The notes below the pieces were generated by a model that was not told the origin of the DNA, did not search any database, and was given only the letters and a program-made list of their open reading frames with translations. A DNA stretch of 64,000 bases from CAYMUL01 sp964393605 (lineage in GTDB: Bacteria; Bacteroidota; Ignavibacteria; Ignavibacteriales; Ignavibacteriaceae). Position numbers and translations under genes: made by a program. Location of the stretch: positions 62,001 to 126,000 of the forward strand of contig CAYMUL010000007.1 in NCBI GenBank assembly GCA_964393605.1, read 5' to 3'. Below are positions 19,147 to 27,278 of this stretch, piece after piece (position 1 is the first letter of the stretch; each line of letters begins with the position of its first letter).

Positions 19147-19163
19147 TTTTTTCGGAGGATAGA

Positions 19164-20060
19164 TTGTTATCAACTCTTATATTTTTACAACAAACAACTG
19201 AAGTTACAAGCAATTGGCTGATGGATAATTGGCTCGTTTCCATTTTATTCAAAGGTGGAATCGAAATCATGGGTCCGCTTTTTGTCTTCAGTATAATAGT
19301 CTTCGGAATTTTGATTGAAAGACTTTATAAATTTTTCACAATTCCTAAAGATGAAAAAGCGGATGCGTTCCTCGGTGAGATTGATGAAAATATCAAAACT
19401 TACGGCGACATAGAGAAAGTCATCGAAAAACTTAAAGGCGTAAAAACGATTTTATCTTTTGTGATGTTAAAAATTGTAATGCGCTATAAATTTTTAGTCG
19501 TCGAAAAACGACCGATACTTGATATGAGAAATGAGTTGCTCTCCACTGCAGAAGATTCGACGAGAGAATATCTCGAAGAATTTCTTCCCGTAATAAATAC
19601 AATTTCTTCCGTTGCAACTTTGCTCGGTTTGCTTGGAACGATTATGGGAATGATCTCCTCCTTCGATGAAATTGCGAAGGGAGGAAAGGGAGATCCCGCA
19701 GTGGTTGCCGGCGGTATTTCCGTTGCGCTGCTCACAACTGCAGGAGGACTGATTGTCGCTATTCCCGCAGTGCTTTCTTTTTCCTTTCTTAAAAGAAGAG
19801 TAGAAAAAGTTAATGCACGATTAGAGCCGTTCTTCAATCATTTCATTAATTTTATTTTGAGAGATCTTGCAAGAATGTCAACTTTTAGAGAGATGTTGAA
19901 AACAGCTTATCGCGATGGAATATTAAATATCGATGAGCAAAAATTTCTAAAAGAAAAAAGAATCGAGTTAAACATCTCCGAAGACGAATTCAATAAAATC
20001 TCGGAAGAAATTCAGAAGGAACTCGGAGTTAAAGTTAATCTGGAGAAAGTCGGAGAATAA
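19164..20060 (+). CDS. exbB: ExbB/TolQ/MotA-family proton channel subunit
   Basis: A 298-residue inner-membrane protein with three hydrophobic segments (about residues 30-50, 140-170 and 180-215). The MotA/TolQ/ExbB core is clear: INTISSVATLLGLLGTIMGM, GGISVALLTTAGGLIVAIPA and FSFLKRRVEKV. ExbB pentamers with ExbD use proton flow to energise envelope proteins. The start is TTG at 19164, five bases after GGAGG (19154-19158). The C-terminal cytoplasmic tail (about 60 residues, ending EKVGE) is longer than in E. coli ExbB. ExbD begins two bases after the stop. Distinguishing ExbB from TolQ by sequence alone is not safe; the TonB-like neighbour favours ExbB. Confidence 0.92.
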   Translation: MLSTLIFLQQTTEVTSNWLMDNWLVSILFKGGIEIMGPLFVFSIIVFGILIERLYKFFTIPKDEKADAFLGEIDENIKTYGDIEKVIEKLKGVKTILSFVMLKIVMRYKFLVVEKRPILDMRNELLSTAEDSTREYLEEFLPVINTISSVATLLGLLGTIMGMISSFDEIAKGGKGDPAVVAGGISVALLTTAGGLIVAIPAVLSFSFLKRRVEKVNARLEPFFNHFINFILRDLARMSTFREMLKTAYRDGILNIDEQKFLKEKRIELNISEDEFNKISEEIQKELGVKVNLEKVGE

Positions 20061-20062
20061 CA

Positions 20063-20476
20063 ATGTCTAAAAAAGGGAGTAAAATGGCGGAAGTACAGAT
20101 GGATATGACGCCGATGATTGACGTTGTTTTCCAGTTGCTAATATTTTTTATGGTAACGACAGTATTCGCAGTTCAAAGCGGATTGAAAGTCGATTTACCT
20201 CAAGCCGCAACTTCCGATGCACCGCCTGAAAAAGATTTGAGTATTTCAATAAGCGAGAAGGGGGAAATGGATTTGAACGGAACTCCCGTTACTCTCGATA
20301 ATCTTGAAGAACAACTTCGTGTGCAGAAAGATATTTTCGGAAGTAAAGTTTTAATTATTAAAGCCGATAAAAAATCATTGCACGGAATTGTTGTTGATGT
20401 GATGGATGCGGCTAAAGTTGTCGGAATCGATCAACTTGCAATTGCCACCGACGAAGAGGAACCGAAAAAAGAGTAG
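20063..20476 (+). CDS. exbD: ExbD/TolR-family stator subunit
   Basis: A 137-residue protein with one N-terminal membrane segment (residues about 17-37). It starts with the family signature VQMDMTPMIDVVFQLLIFFM, in which Asp20 corresponds to the proton-carrying Asp of ExbD (D25 in E. coli). A periplasmic domain with SISEKGEMDLNGTPV and VLIIKADKKSLHGIVVDVMD follows, typical of ExbD/TolR. It is complete and of normal length. It lies two bases from exbB and two bases from the DUF4159 gene, so the three are almost certainly co-translated and work as one complex. Confidence 0.94.
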   Translation: MSKKGSKMAEVQMDMTPMIDVVFQLLIFFMVTTVFAVQSGLKVDLPQAATSDAPPEKDLSISISEKGEMDLNGTPVTLDNLEEQLRVQKDIFGSKVLIIKADKKSLHGIVVDVMDAAKVVGIDQLAIATDEEEPKKE

Positions 20477-20478
20477 CG

Positions 20479-21750
20479 ATGAATAAACAAGTAATTACTA
20501 TTCCCGGTTACGAATTATCAACTTACATTTCTTCTCTCATTTATGGGATAAGAAAACAGTTGCTTATTTTTTTGGGGATTAGTTTGCTGGTTCATGTAAT
20601 TCCGATTATCTCCAATTTGAAATTTGAAAAAGTTGTTGAAGAAAAGAAACGCCCACCGACTACCGTAAAATTTATTCAACGTGCACCGAGACTTCAAAAA
20701 AATCTTGACCTGCAAAAGACACCTAAAATTGTAGAGCGCACAATGCAGAGAAGAAGCACTCCGCAACGCATGAGCACAATGCCGCGCACGATGACAACTT
20801 CTTCAACCCACGGCGGAACTACGCTCGGCTCGCTCGCCAAACCGGGTGAATTTGTCGACAGAACTTTTTCTTCGCAACAACAATTTTATGGTCCGAACAT
20901 AAATGCGGAGATTGTCAATACAAGAGGCGCATCGCAAGCAGGAGGTAATCTAACTGATAATTTGATTGACTACACAAACTATCGCGATCGTTTTGAAGTG
21001 CTATTAAAACAAGGCGCCAACAAAAAAGATATTTCCGGAAACTTAAATTTTTATCAGTTGCAATATCGCGGAAGCAAAATGGATGAGAATGGCGAACCTG
21101 GTTGGAATGTTGTGCCGCAAGCATTGCCCGCGCTCGAAGAGTACGCCGAATCAAAAACCAAATTGAACATTACGCTCAAAGGTGCTATTCGTCTCGACTC
21201 TAAAGAGTTGATGGATGTCGGTTTGATTTACATGATGGGTTCTCAAACCGAACCGCTTTACACAAAAGAAGAAGTGCGCAATCTTGAAAGATATTTACGC
21301 GCCGGCGGATTTATTTTCATCGATGACGGATACGCGGCAAAGTGGGCATCGTTCAATCAGAAAACAAGACAGATGATTGAAGAAGCACTTGGCTACGATG
21401 CCGAGTGGGAAAAAATTCCCGAAAGCCATTGGCTCTTTCATTGTTGGGAAGATTTTGCCGGACCGCCCCCCGGCGAAGATGAGGTTCGCCCGAACAATAA
21501 TCATCCCGTTAAAGAACGCTATCGCTATCTCGAAGGAATTTTTCTGAACGGAAGACTTGCTGTGCTTTTAAGTAGTAAAGGATATTGCAAAGCGTGGGGC
21601 GCATGGCCTCGCAATCCTTCATCAAACGGAGGTCCGCTTGATAACACACGTCAATTGCAATTCGGTTTGAATGTCGTGGTTTTTGCAAACACACAGAAGG
21701 GAAGTATTAATGAACAAAACTGGCGCAAACTTGCCGCCGAACAAGAATAG
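20479..21750 (+). CDS. TonB-like membrane protein carrying DUF4159 instead of a TonB C-terminal domain
   Basis: A 423-residue protein. Residues 1-27 are cytoplasmic. A single membrane segment, about 28-47, contains S35-L-L-V-H39, the SxxxH pattern by which TonB engages ExbB/ExbD. A basic, Pro-containing periplasmic linker follows (KKRPPTTVKF; 60-150 rich in Arg, Thr, Ser). From about 160 to 410 is a DUF4159-type domain: GLIYMMGSQTEP, RAGGFIFIDDGY (near 275), LNGRLAVLLSSKGY (near 360) and FGLNVVVFA. There is no TonB C-terminal YP-type domain. It follows exbD by two bases and abuts a second DUF4159-like gene. I infer an energy transducer whose effector is DUF4159; the domain's activity is unknown. 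Confidence 0.8.
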   Translation: MNKQVITIPGYELSTYISSLIYGIRKQLLIFLGISLLVHVIPIISNLKFEKVVEEKKRPPTTVKFIQRAPRLQKNLDLQKTPKIVERTMQRRSTPQRMSTMPRTMTTSSTHGGTTLGSLAKPGEFVDRTFSSQQQFYGPNINAEIVNTRGASQAGGNLTDNLIDYTNYRDRFEVLLKQGANKKDISGNLNFYQLQYRGSKMDENGEPGWNVVPQALPALEEYAESKTKLNITLKGAIRLDSKELMDVGLIYMMGSQTEPLYTKEEVRNLERYLRAGGFIFIDDGYAAKWASFNQKTRQMIEEALGYDAEWEKIPESHWLFHCWEDFAGPPPGEDEVRPNNNHPVKERYRYLEGIFLNGRLAVLLSSKGYCKAWGAWPRNPSSNGGPLDNTRQLQFGLNVVVFANTQKGSINEQNWRKLAAEQE

Positions 21751-23199
21751 ATGAACATGAAAAAATATTTTACTCTCTTATTCATAGTTTTAACTTTTTT
21801 CGGATGCGATTCCGTTTATCGATATGTTTTTCTTCCACCGGAAAAACAAGAATATACTTTAGTTCCCGACCAGGATAAAACTTCGCAACAGGAAGATACA
21901 TCATACTTTGTCAGTAAAGACGGTTCTGTTGTCGGGTACAACGCTAAAAGTTGGAAGATTGAAATTCGTTACATGTCCGATTATCAACTCAATAATTTTG
22001 AATTTAAGAATGAATCCTCTCAAGGAGAATTTTCGGGAAATCCTTTCACTTACGGAAATTGGATTGATCCTAAACTCGGTTATTCTCCGAGAAGATTTTC
22101 TGTTTTCAAAGTAACGATTTTCAATTACACAAATTCGAAATTGAACTTTGATCCTGAAATTTCTTTACTCGAGACTGATAGGGGAGATAGATTTAATGCA
22201 TACGGAAGAGAACAAAAAAATTCTAAGTTCCAAAGTATCGAAGAATATTTTCAGAGACGAAAAGGAACTTCCGGTGTGGACGATGAAATTTTTGAAACGA
22301 GAATGGGAATTGCACGTCGGCACATGCTTTACTATGGCAAACCGATTTATAAAGGCGATAGCCGCGATGGTCTCGTCGTTTTTGATCCCGTCGAGGAAAG
22401 CGTTTCTAGTTTAAAAATTTCCGTGAAAGATTTTATTCTCGAATATGACGAGAACAATGAACCAAGCGCGTACAAAGATTTTGTTTTTTACTTCAAGCAA
22501 ATTCCCTTTGATGTCAAAAATTTTCAGAGCGAGCAACAATTTGTCGAAGAGGTAAAAGATACGAACCGCGTATCTTTTTCGGTCGCGCAAATTCAATATA
22601 CAACTCAACCGGGGCCGGTTGTGTATAGCCAGCCGTGGAATCCTTTCCCGAAAAATCTTCCATTCATTCTAAATTATGCTCAGCGACAATTCCCTTACAT
22701 AATAAAAAATGTAAGCGGATCACTCGATCAAGCGGATGTGTTTCAATCGAGAATCGCCTTTATTTTCGGGGGCGGCGCAATACCGGAGTTTTCAAACACT
22801 TTCATTTCCAACTGCGCGCAATATTTGAGTGAAGGTGGTTTCATATACATCGATAACATGCACTTCAGCAGCGAATATCCTTTTTCGCAATCGTTCGAAA
22901 AGATGTTGAGAGAAGTGCAGAAGTCTATTCCAAAGAAAACTGAATTTAAAAGAATAAATCTTGATCATCCGATTTTTGAAACTCCGAATAAATTTACAGA
23001 TTTGCCAAAGGGATTTGACGATTTTCAAACAAACGTCGAATCAACCGATCATTTGAAAGGATTATTCATCGAAGGAAAATTAGTTGCGATTCTTTCCAGC
23101 AAAGGATATCCGCTTTTCTGGTCGGAGTCTTCAAGTTATGATAATGAACATCAAATTAATTTTGGGATGAATGTTATAAATTATGCAATCAAAAAATAG
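21751..23199 (+). CDS. Lipoprotein with a second DUF4159-like domain
   Basis: A 482-residue lipoprotein whose lipobox ends at Cys19 (FFGCDS). Residues about 30-290 form an all-beta-looking region without a recognised name. The final 170 residues repeat the DUF4159 landmarks of the preceding gene in the same order: RIAFIFGGGAIPEF, EGGFIYIDNMHF (near 361), IEGKLVAILSSKGYPLFW (near 445), FGMNVINYA. The two genes therefore share a domain but differ in attachment: inner-membrane TonB-like versus lipid anchor. The gene starts directly at the end of the previous stop and its own stop lies within the next reading frame. A paired or competing function in one complex is plausible. Confidence 0.72.
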   Translation: MNMKKYFTLLFIVLTFFGCDSVYRYVFLPPEKQEYTLVPDQDKTSQQEDTSYFVSKDGSVVGYNAKSWKIEIRYMSDYQLNNFEFKNESSQGEFSGNPFTYGNWIDPKLGYSPRRFSVFKVTIFNYTNSKLNFDPEISLLETDRGDRFNAYGREQKNSKFQSIEEYFQRRKGTSGVDDEIFETRMGIARRHMLYYGKPIYKGDSRDGLVVFDPVEESVSSLKISVKDFILEYDENNEPSAYKDFVFYFKQIPFDVKNFQSEQQFVEEVKDTNRVSFSVAQIQYTTQPGPVVYSQPWNPFPKNLPFILNYAQRQFPYIIKNVSGSLDQADVFQSRIAFIFGGGAIPEFSNTFISNCAQYLSEGGFIYIDNMHFSSEYPFSQSFEKMLREVQKSIPKKTEFKRINLDHPIFETPNKFTDLPKGFDDFQTNVESTDHLKGLFIEGKLVAILSSKGYPLFWSESSSYDNEHQINFGMNVINYAIKK

Positions 23200-23233
23200 T
23201 TTTAGTTTTATGAAAAATAGTTTTAGTTTTATG
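23192..23233. repeat. Perfect 21-bp tandem duplication at a gene junction
   Basis: Two identical 21-base copies (23192-23212, 23213-23233) each carry TAG, TTTTAG and an ATG. The duplication covers the stop of the upstream gene and multiplies the start codon of the next. Confidence 0.95.
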
Positions 23234-23818
23234 AAGAGTTTATCGTTATTACTTCTTCTCTCAATTTTTACAAACATACAAGCACAAAATCTTTTGCTCG
23301 AACAGCATTCAAATTCTTTACTAAAAAAAGAAAGCCAAAGGAGTATCGATTACTTTGATTTCGGAAGCCGACATTCGAACTCGATGATATTTTCGATTCT
23401 ACTTCCCGGTGCCGGGCAAACTTATTTCGGGCATGAAATTAAAGGAGCGGCAATTTCTATTTCTTATTTTGGCTCGGTTGTTACGGCAATTCTTGCTAAC
23501 AATAATTTTAAAGCAAGAGAAGAAAGAATTGAAATTTTAACTCAAGATTATCTCAAAGCAGATAAATTTTCCACTGCCGAAAAAATTTGGAACGACATTC
23601 AAACAGAAATTAATAACCGAGAAATTAATGAAAGAAATCGTACTCTCTTTACAATAACTGCCGCGGCTATTTGGGTTTATGGTATTGTCGATCTTATTTA
23701 CTTCACCGATGATCAAGGCGATACATCATTCGCTTTGAAAGATAATTCGCCAATACAAATTTCAACGCAGATCACGGGTGATTTTACGGGAATTGCACTT
23801 AAACTAAATCTTCCATAA
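23231..23818 (+). CDS. DUF5683-type exported membrane protein
   Basis: About 195 residues from ATG 23231. Upstream in-frame ATGs at 23183 and 23210 arise partly from the 21-bp duplication; I choose 23231 because a clean signal peptide starts there (MKSLSLLLLLSIFTNIQAQ). The core SMIFSILLPGAGQTYFGHEIKGAAI matches the DUF5683 pattern seen in Bacteroidota. Two more hydrophobic stretches follow (AISISYFGSVVTAIL and FTITAAAIWVYGIVDLIY). Function unknown. It overlaps the DUF4159 lipoprotein reading frame if the upstream start is used, and is followed 10 bases later by a small lipoprotein. Confidence 0.65.
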   Translation: MKSLSLLLLLSIFTNIQAQNLLLEQHSNSLLKKESQRSIDYFDFGSRHSNSMIFSILLPGAGQTYFGHEIKGAAISISYFGSVVTAILANNNFKAREERIEILTQDYLKADKFSTAEKIWNDIQTEINNREINERNRTLFTITAAAIWVYGIVDLIYFTDDQGDTSFALKDNSPIQISTQITGDFTGIALKLNLP

Positions 23819-23828
23819 GTTTGAACCA

Positions 23829-24245
23829 ATGAAATACTTTTTAATGAAAAATAAACTAACTCTACTTTTTACGGCTTGTTGCCTATTTTTTTTCGCATGC
23901 GATGACCCGAAGGAAATTATCAGCGCGACACATTACACTCGCGTTCCAAAGGCATCCAATCTCAGTTTCACCTATGATACAACTGCAACAGGGCTACATG
24001 CAGTAACTATTTCGTGGAATGCTTCTTCAACTTCAAACTTAAAAAATTTTGAAATTTATAAAGCTGTAAATAAGCCGCTCACTTTCTTCCCTTTACCTAA
24101 CACAGCAACTACAACATCGATAGTAGATTCATTTGCATATAGCATTGTTGATACTTTGAAAATGTACTACTACATTGTCGGCATCGGGCAAGATAGATTC
24201 GTGGGGGAGAGTTCTGAAATTTTATATGTTCCATTAACTAAATAA
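23829..24245 (+). CDS. Small lipoprotein with fibronectin-III-like domain
   Basis: A 138-residue protein; the lipobox ends at Cys24 (FFFACDDP). Residues about 40-135 look like one fibronectin type III fold: GLHAVTISWNASSTSNLKNF, EIYKAVN and a closing YYIVGIGQD...GESSEILYV strand pair. It is probably periplasmic or on the outer-membrane surface and may bind another envelope protein. It lies 10 bases after the DUF5683-type gene and 16 before the T9SS cargo gene. An alternative start at the second Met (codon 6) is possible. Confidence 0.65.
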   Translation: MKYFLMKNKLTLLFTACCLFFFACDDPKEIISATHYTRVPKASNLSFTYDTTATGLHAVTISWNASSTSNLKNFEIYKAVNKPLTFFPLPNTATTTSIVDSFAYSIVDTLKMYYYIVGIGQDRFVGESSEILYVPLTK

Positions 24246-24261
24246 ACTAACTTAAGGAGTA

Positions 24262-27033
24262 ATGATGAGAAGAAAACAACAATTACTTTTTGCTTTGATT
24301 TTTTCGGTGCTATTTATGATGCCCGTTAATGCTCAGCAAATTCTCGATACTATTGACGTTATTTACACCAACAATACGTCCGATGGTAACACTAACGGCA
24401 CAGTCGGCACAATGATGAATGACCCACAATATCGCGAGTGGCCCCCCACAAATCCACTGCCGAACGCAGATGGGTGGTGGGAGAATACAAGTTCGATTTA
24501 TCTTGGAGGTAATCATAGAAGACTTAGCCGCTACGGCTCTGGTAACAATACAGGCGGTAAAGCTGAACTTTATGTTAGAATTGATAGTTCAGATTACTAT
24601 GTAGTCTATCACCACATGAATTCAGCCAACGCTACAGCAAATTGTTATGTGCGCTTTTGGCGATTCGGCGAAGGCACTGCAGCTGATAGCTTTCGTTACA
24701 ATATGCAATATAACAACACACCCGACGGAAGAGGTTCATGGAAACCACTCGGTATCATTCAACTCTTTGCGGCTGATAGTTCACTGACAGTTGAATTGGG
24801 ACTTGATTCTCTTGGCGCAAACACACTTCGCGTTGATGGAGTCGCACTCGTGCGAAGCAGATCTGCAGGTCCCGATCTCGAATTCGGTAACAGAAGATTC
24901 ACAAGATTTTCAGTCGATCCTGTTACAGGCGATACTTTGATAAACGATAATTTTTATCGCGACAGATCCCCATTCGGATTTTCCGAAACAACTTTCAAAT
25001 GGGATTCTTATACCGACCGAACCGAAGTGTTGTACAACCTCGGAAGCGCGCCGCTCACTGTAACCGGATTCACAACGAATACGAATAGATTTTCGGTAAC
25101 AACTCCGGTACCTTTCACAATTCAACCCGGCGGTAAAAAAGATATCGTCATCAGATTCTCTCCCAAAGGGGAAGAAACTACACGAGACACAATTAGAATA
25201 TTGAGTAATGATCCGATGGAACCGGAAGCAGGTTTGCCAGTAATCGGTACCGGTATCAATTACAATTTTATTCTTAATGCAAGCGTTACCGGTAGCGAAC
25301 CACATTGGAATGTACCTCCTCCCGGTGGGCAACAAGAATTAATCGGAACATTCCTAAATTCGACGGCAACTCCATGGCCATATCCAATTCCTGGTGGAAA
25401 CATAGGAAGCATCGTTAATACCGGTTCTGATCCTAACATTGCAGTAATTTACAAATTCAACGTTCCTGATACGCTTTCGGGAAGTTATTTCCTCGAATAT
25501 TCTGGTCCAGCGGGTTCATCAAACGCGGCACAAAATGTAACCGTTGATGTCGTTACACCGTTTTATTCCAATCCCAATCCGGCACTTGGTGACACACAGC
25601 GTGTAACCAATTTCAATTCCCGTGCTGTTACATCACTTAATTTGTGGGCACGAATCGGTGGAAACCAGGTATTTCAATTAAACGGCGGTGGGCAAACATC
25701 GGTACGTTACACTAATCCTCAACAGGGCGTTGACCTTTTAAGAGCAGATTTGTTGCGCGTTCGTATGGTTCCGATTGCGCCAACTGTCAGCACTAATCTT
25801 GATCCTGCAAGATTATTGACTTACGGTTCAGTTTCGATTTACGATTCTATTCGTCAGCAACAAGGAAATTTCAGAAGAAATTTTGTTATCGGTTCAAACG
25901 GTGAAACTCCGTTGCGTATCGATTCTATGTGGCTCTCAGTAGGAAGTAATTTCTTTATCGATAACTTACCGCAGTTCCCGATTACTCTACCTGCAATCGA
26001 CGGTGAATATGTTTTACATCTTGCATTCTTACCCGATTCTATTGTCGCTTACAGAGATACAGTTTGGATTAAATCAAACGATCCGGTTGATACTCTTATA
26101 CGTGTAAGACTTTCAGGTCAAGGTGTTGGAACAGGAATTACGATTGACGATACAGACCCGACTACATATATCTTCCCGCCGAATCCGGTTGTTTGGGCAG
26201 GTACACCTGATCCATTGAATATGGATAAATGGTATAACGTACTCGGTTCCGGAATTAATTCCAACCGCTTATTCACTTACATCTATTTTAATCCTCCGAC
26301 TAATTTAGAAAAAGTTGAATGGTTCCCGCTATTCCCTTCGCGTCCCGGTGGACCGGCAAATGAAATTGATAGCTTTGATGTGTTCGTTATGAGCGCGCCG
26401 AGTTCAGCAATTTCTTCGCCAAATGCAAAGTACATTGTTAAACATGTTGCCGCAGGCGGACCTGATACTATTTATTTGAATCAGAACGGCACTGCACAGG
26501 GCGGACAAGTTCCAAGTTCAGGAAAAGTTTATCTTGGCAGATTCCAATTCTTACGCGGCGGATATGATTTTCCGGGTAGCGGAACTGTCTTCGGTTCAAT
26601 CGAACTTCAAAACGATACTGCCGCTGTTAGCCGCTATTATCAGGATAGCATTGTCAATACTGCGCGCCGCGATTCATTCGTTCTTCGCGCCGATGCGCTT
26701 ATCCTCGAACAGGCTGGCGCTCCGCTCGGAATTTTCGATCCGAACTTGATTCCATTTGAATATGAATTAAGTCAGAATTTCCCCAATCCGTTTAACCCGA
26801 CAACACAAATCCGTTTTGCAATTCCACAGGATAGCAGAACTGAGTTGAAAGTTTATGACATTCTCGGAAGAGAAGTTGTAACTTTGTTGAAGGATGAATT
26901 GAAGCCGGGTTATTATTCTGTTGAATGGAACGGAAAGAATAATTATGGAATTCCGGTTGCTTCAGGAATGTACATCTACAGACTCACGGCGGGTAAGTTC
27001 GTCGAGACGAAAAAGATGATTATGATGAAGTAA
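24262..27033 (+). CDS. Large T9SS cargo with ASH/choice-of-anchor-D domains
   Basis: A 923-residue secreted protein. The signal peptide ends near VNAQQ. An N-terminal jelly-roll-like domain (about 25-200) is followed by at least two ASH/choice-of-anchor-D type repeats, with motifs such as FTIQPGGKKDIVIRFSPKGE and VYDSIRQ/LPDSIVAYRDTVWI, and SNDP at each end. The C-terminal 80 residues are a full type A T9SS sorting domain: NFPNPFNPTTQIRFAIP, VYDILGREVVTLLKDEL, ASGMYIYRLTAGKFVETKK. Such proteins cross the outer membrane and are anchored on the surface. ATGATG at 24262 follows AAGGAG. It is the last gene before a strong terminator; no T9SS core gene lies in the window. Confidence 0.85.
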   Translation: MMRRKQQLLFALIFSVLFMMPVNAQQILDTIDVIYTNNTSDGNTNGTVGTMMNDPQYREWPPTNPLPNADGWWENTSSIYLGGNHRRLSRYGSGNNTGGKAELYVRIDSSDYYVVYHHMNSANATANCYVRFWRFGEGTAADSFRYNMQYNNTPDGRGSWKPLGIIQLFAADSSLTVELGLDSLGANTLRVDGVALVRSRSAGPDLEFGNRRFTRFSVDPVTGDTLINDNFYRDRSPFGFSETTFKWDSYTDRTEVLYNLGSAPLTVTGFTTNTNRFSVTTPVPFTIQPGGKKDIVIRFSPKGEETTRDTIRILSNDPMEPEAGLPVIGTGINYNFILNASVTGSEPHWNVPPPGGQQELIGTFLNSTATPWPYPIPGGNIGSIVNTGSDPNIAVIYKFNVPDTLSGSYFLEYSGPAGSSNAAQNVTVDVVTPFYSNPNPALGDTQRVTNFNSRAVTSLNLWARIGGNQVFQLNGGGQTSVRYTNPQQGVDLLRADLLRVRMVPIAPTVSTNLDPARLLTYGSVSIYDSIRQQQGNFRRNFVIGSNGETPLRIDSMWLSVGSNFFIDNLPQFPITLPAIDGEYVLHLAFLPDSIVAYRDTVWIKSNDPVDTLIRVRLSGQGVGTGITIDDTDPTTYIFPPNPVVWAGTPDPLNMDKWYNVLGSGINSNRLFTYIYFNPPTNLEKVEWFPLFPSRPGGPANEIDSFDVFVMSAPSSAISSPNAKYIVKHVAAGGPDTIYLNQNGTAQGGQVPSSGKVYLGRFQFLRGGYDFPGSGTVFGSIELQNDTAAVSRYYQDSIVNTARRDSFVLRADALILEQAGAPLGIFDPNLIPFEYELSQNFPNPFNPTTQIRFAIPQDSRTELKVYDILGREVVTLLKDELKPGYYSVEWNGKNNYGIPVASGMYIYRLTAGKFVETKKMIMMK

Positions 27034-27055
27034 AATTAGTTAATAATTAATAATT

Positions 27056-27086
27056 AGGTCGAGCATTTTGCTCGACCTTTTTTTTT
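27056..27086 (+). terminator. Rho-independent terminator of the 17-kb run
   Basis: A 10-bp perfect stem, AGGTCGAGCA/TGCTCGACCT, closes a TTT loop (27056-27078) and is followed by eight or more T. It ends the co-directional run that starts at 10264. Confidence 0.93.
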
Positions 27087-27278
27087 ACATTCTGGTCGTT
27101 TCAAATAGTTTGGAAAAAGTAGTATGAATTTGAATAGTTCAGGCGAACTAAAATTCTTTATCCTTAAATTTTCTGATTAGGAATTAATTGGTCTAAATTT
27201 CACATTTTATAATCTTGCTTTTCATGTAATAAATTATCTATTTTCCTTTCAAAAAATGATAATGAAAGCAAAGAGATA

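Noticed and set aside
19164..20476. ExbB/ExbD genes as a Zorya-type (ZorAB) defence motor
   Set aside because: The ExbD has no OmpA-like peptidoglycan-binding domain, the ExbB lacks the long ZorA tail, and no ZorC/D/E helicase or nuclease gene is near; the neighbours are envelope proteins.
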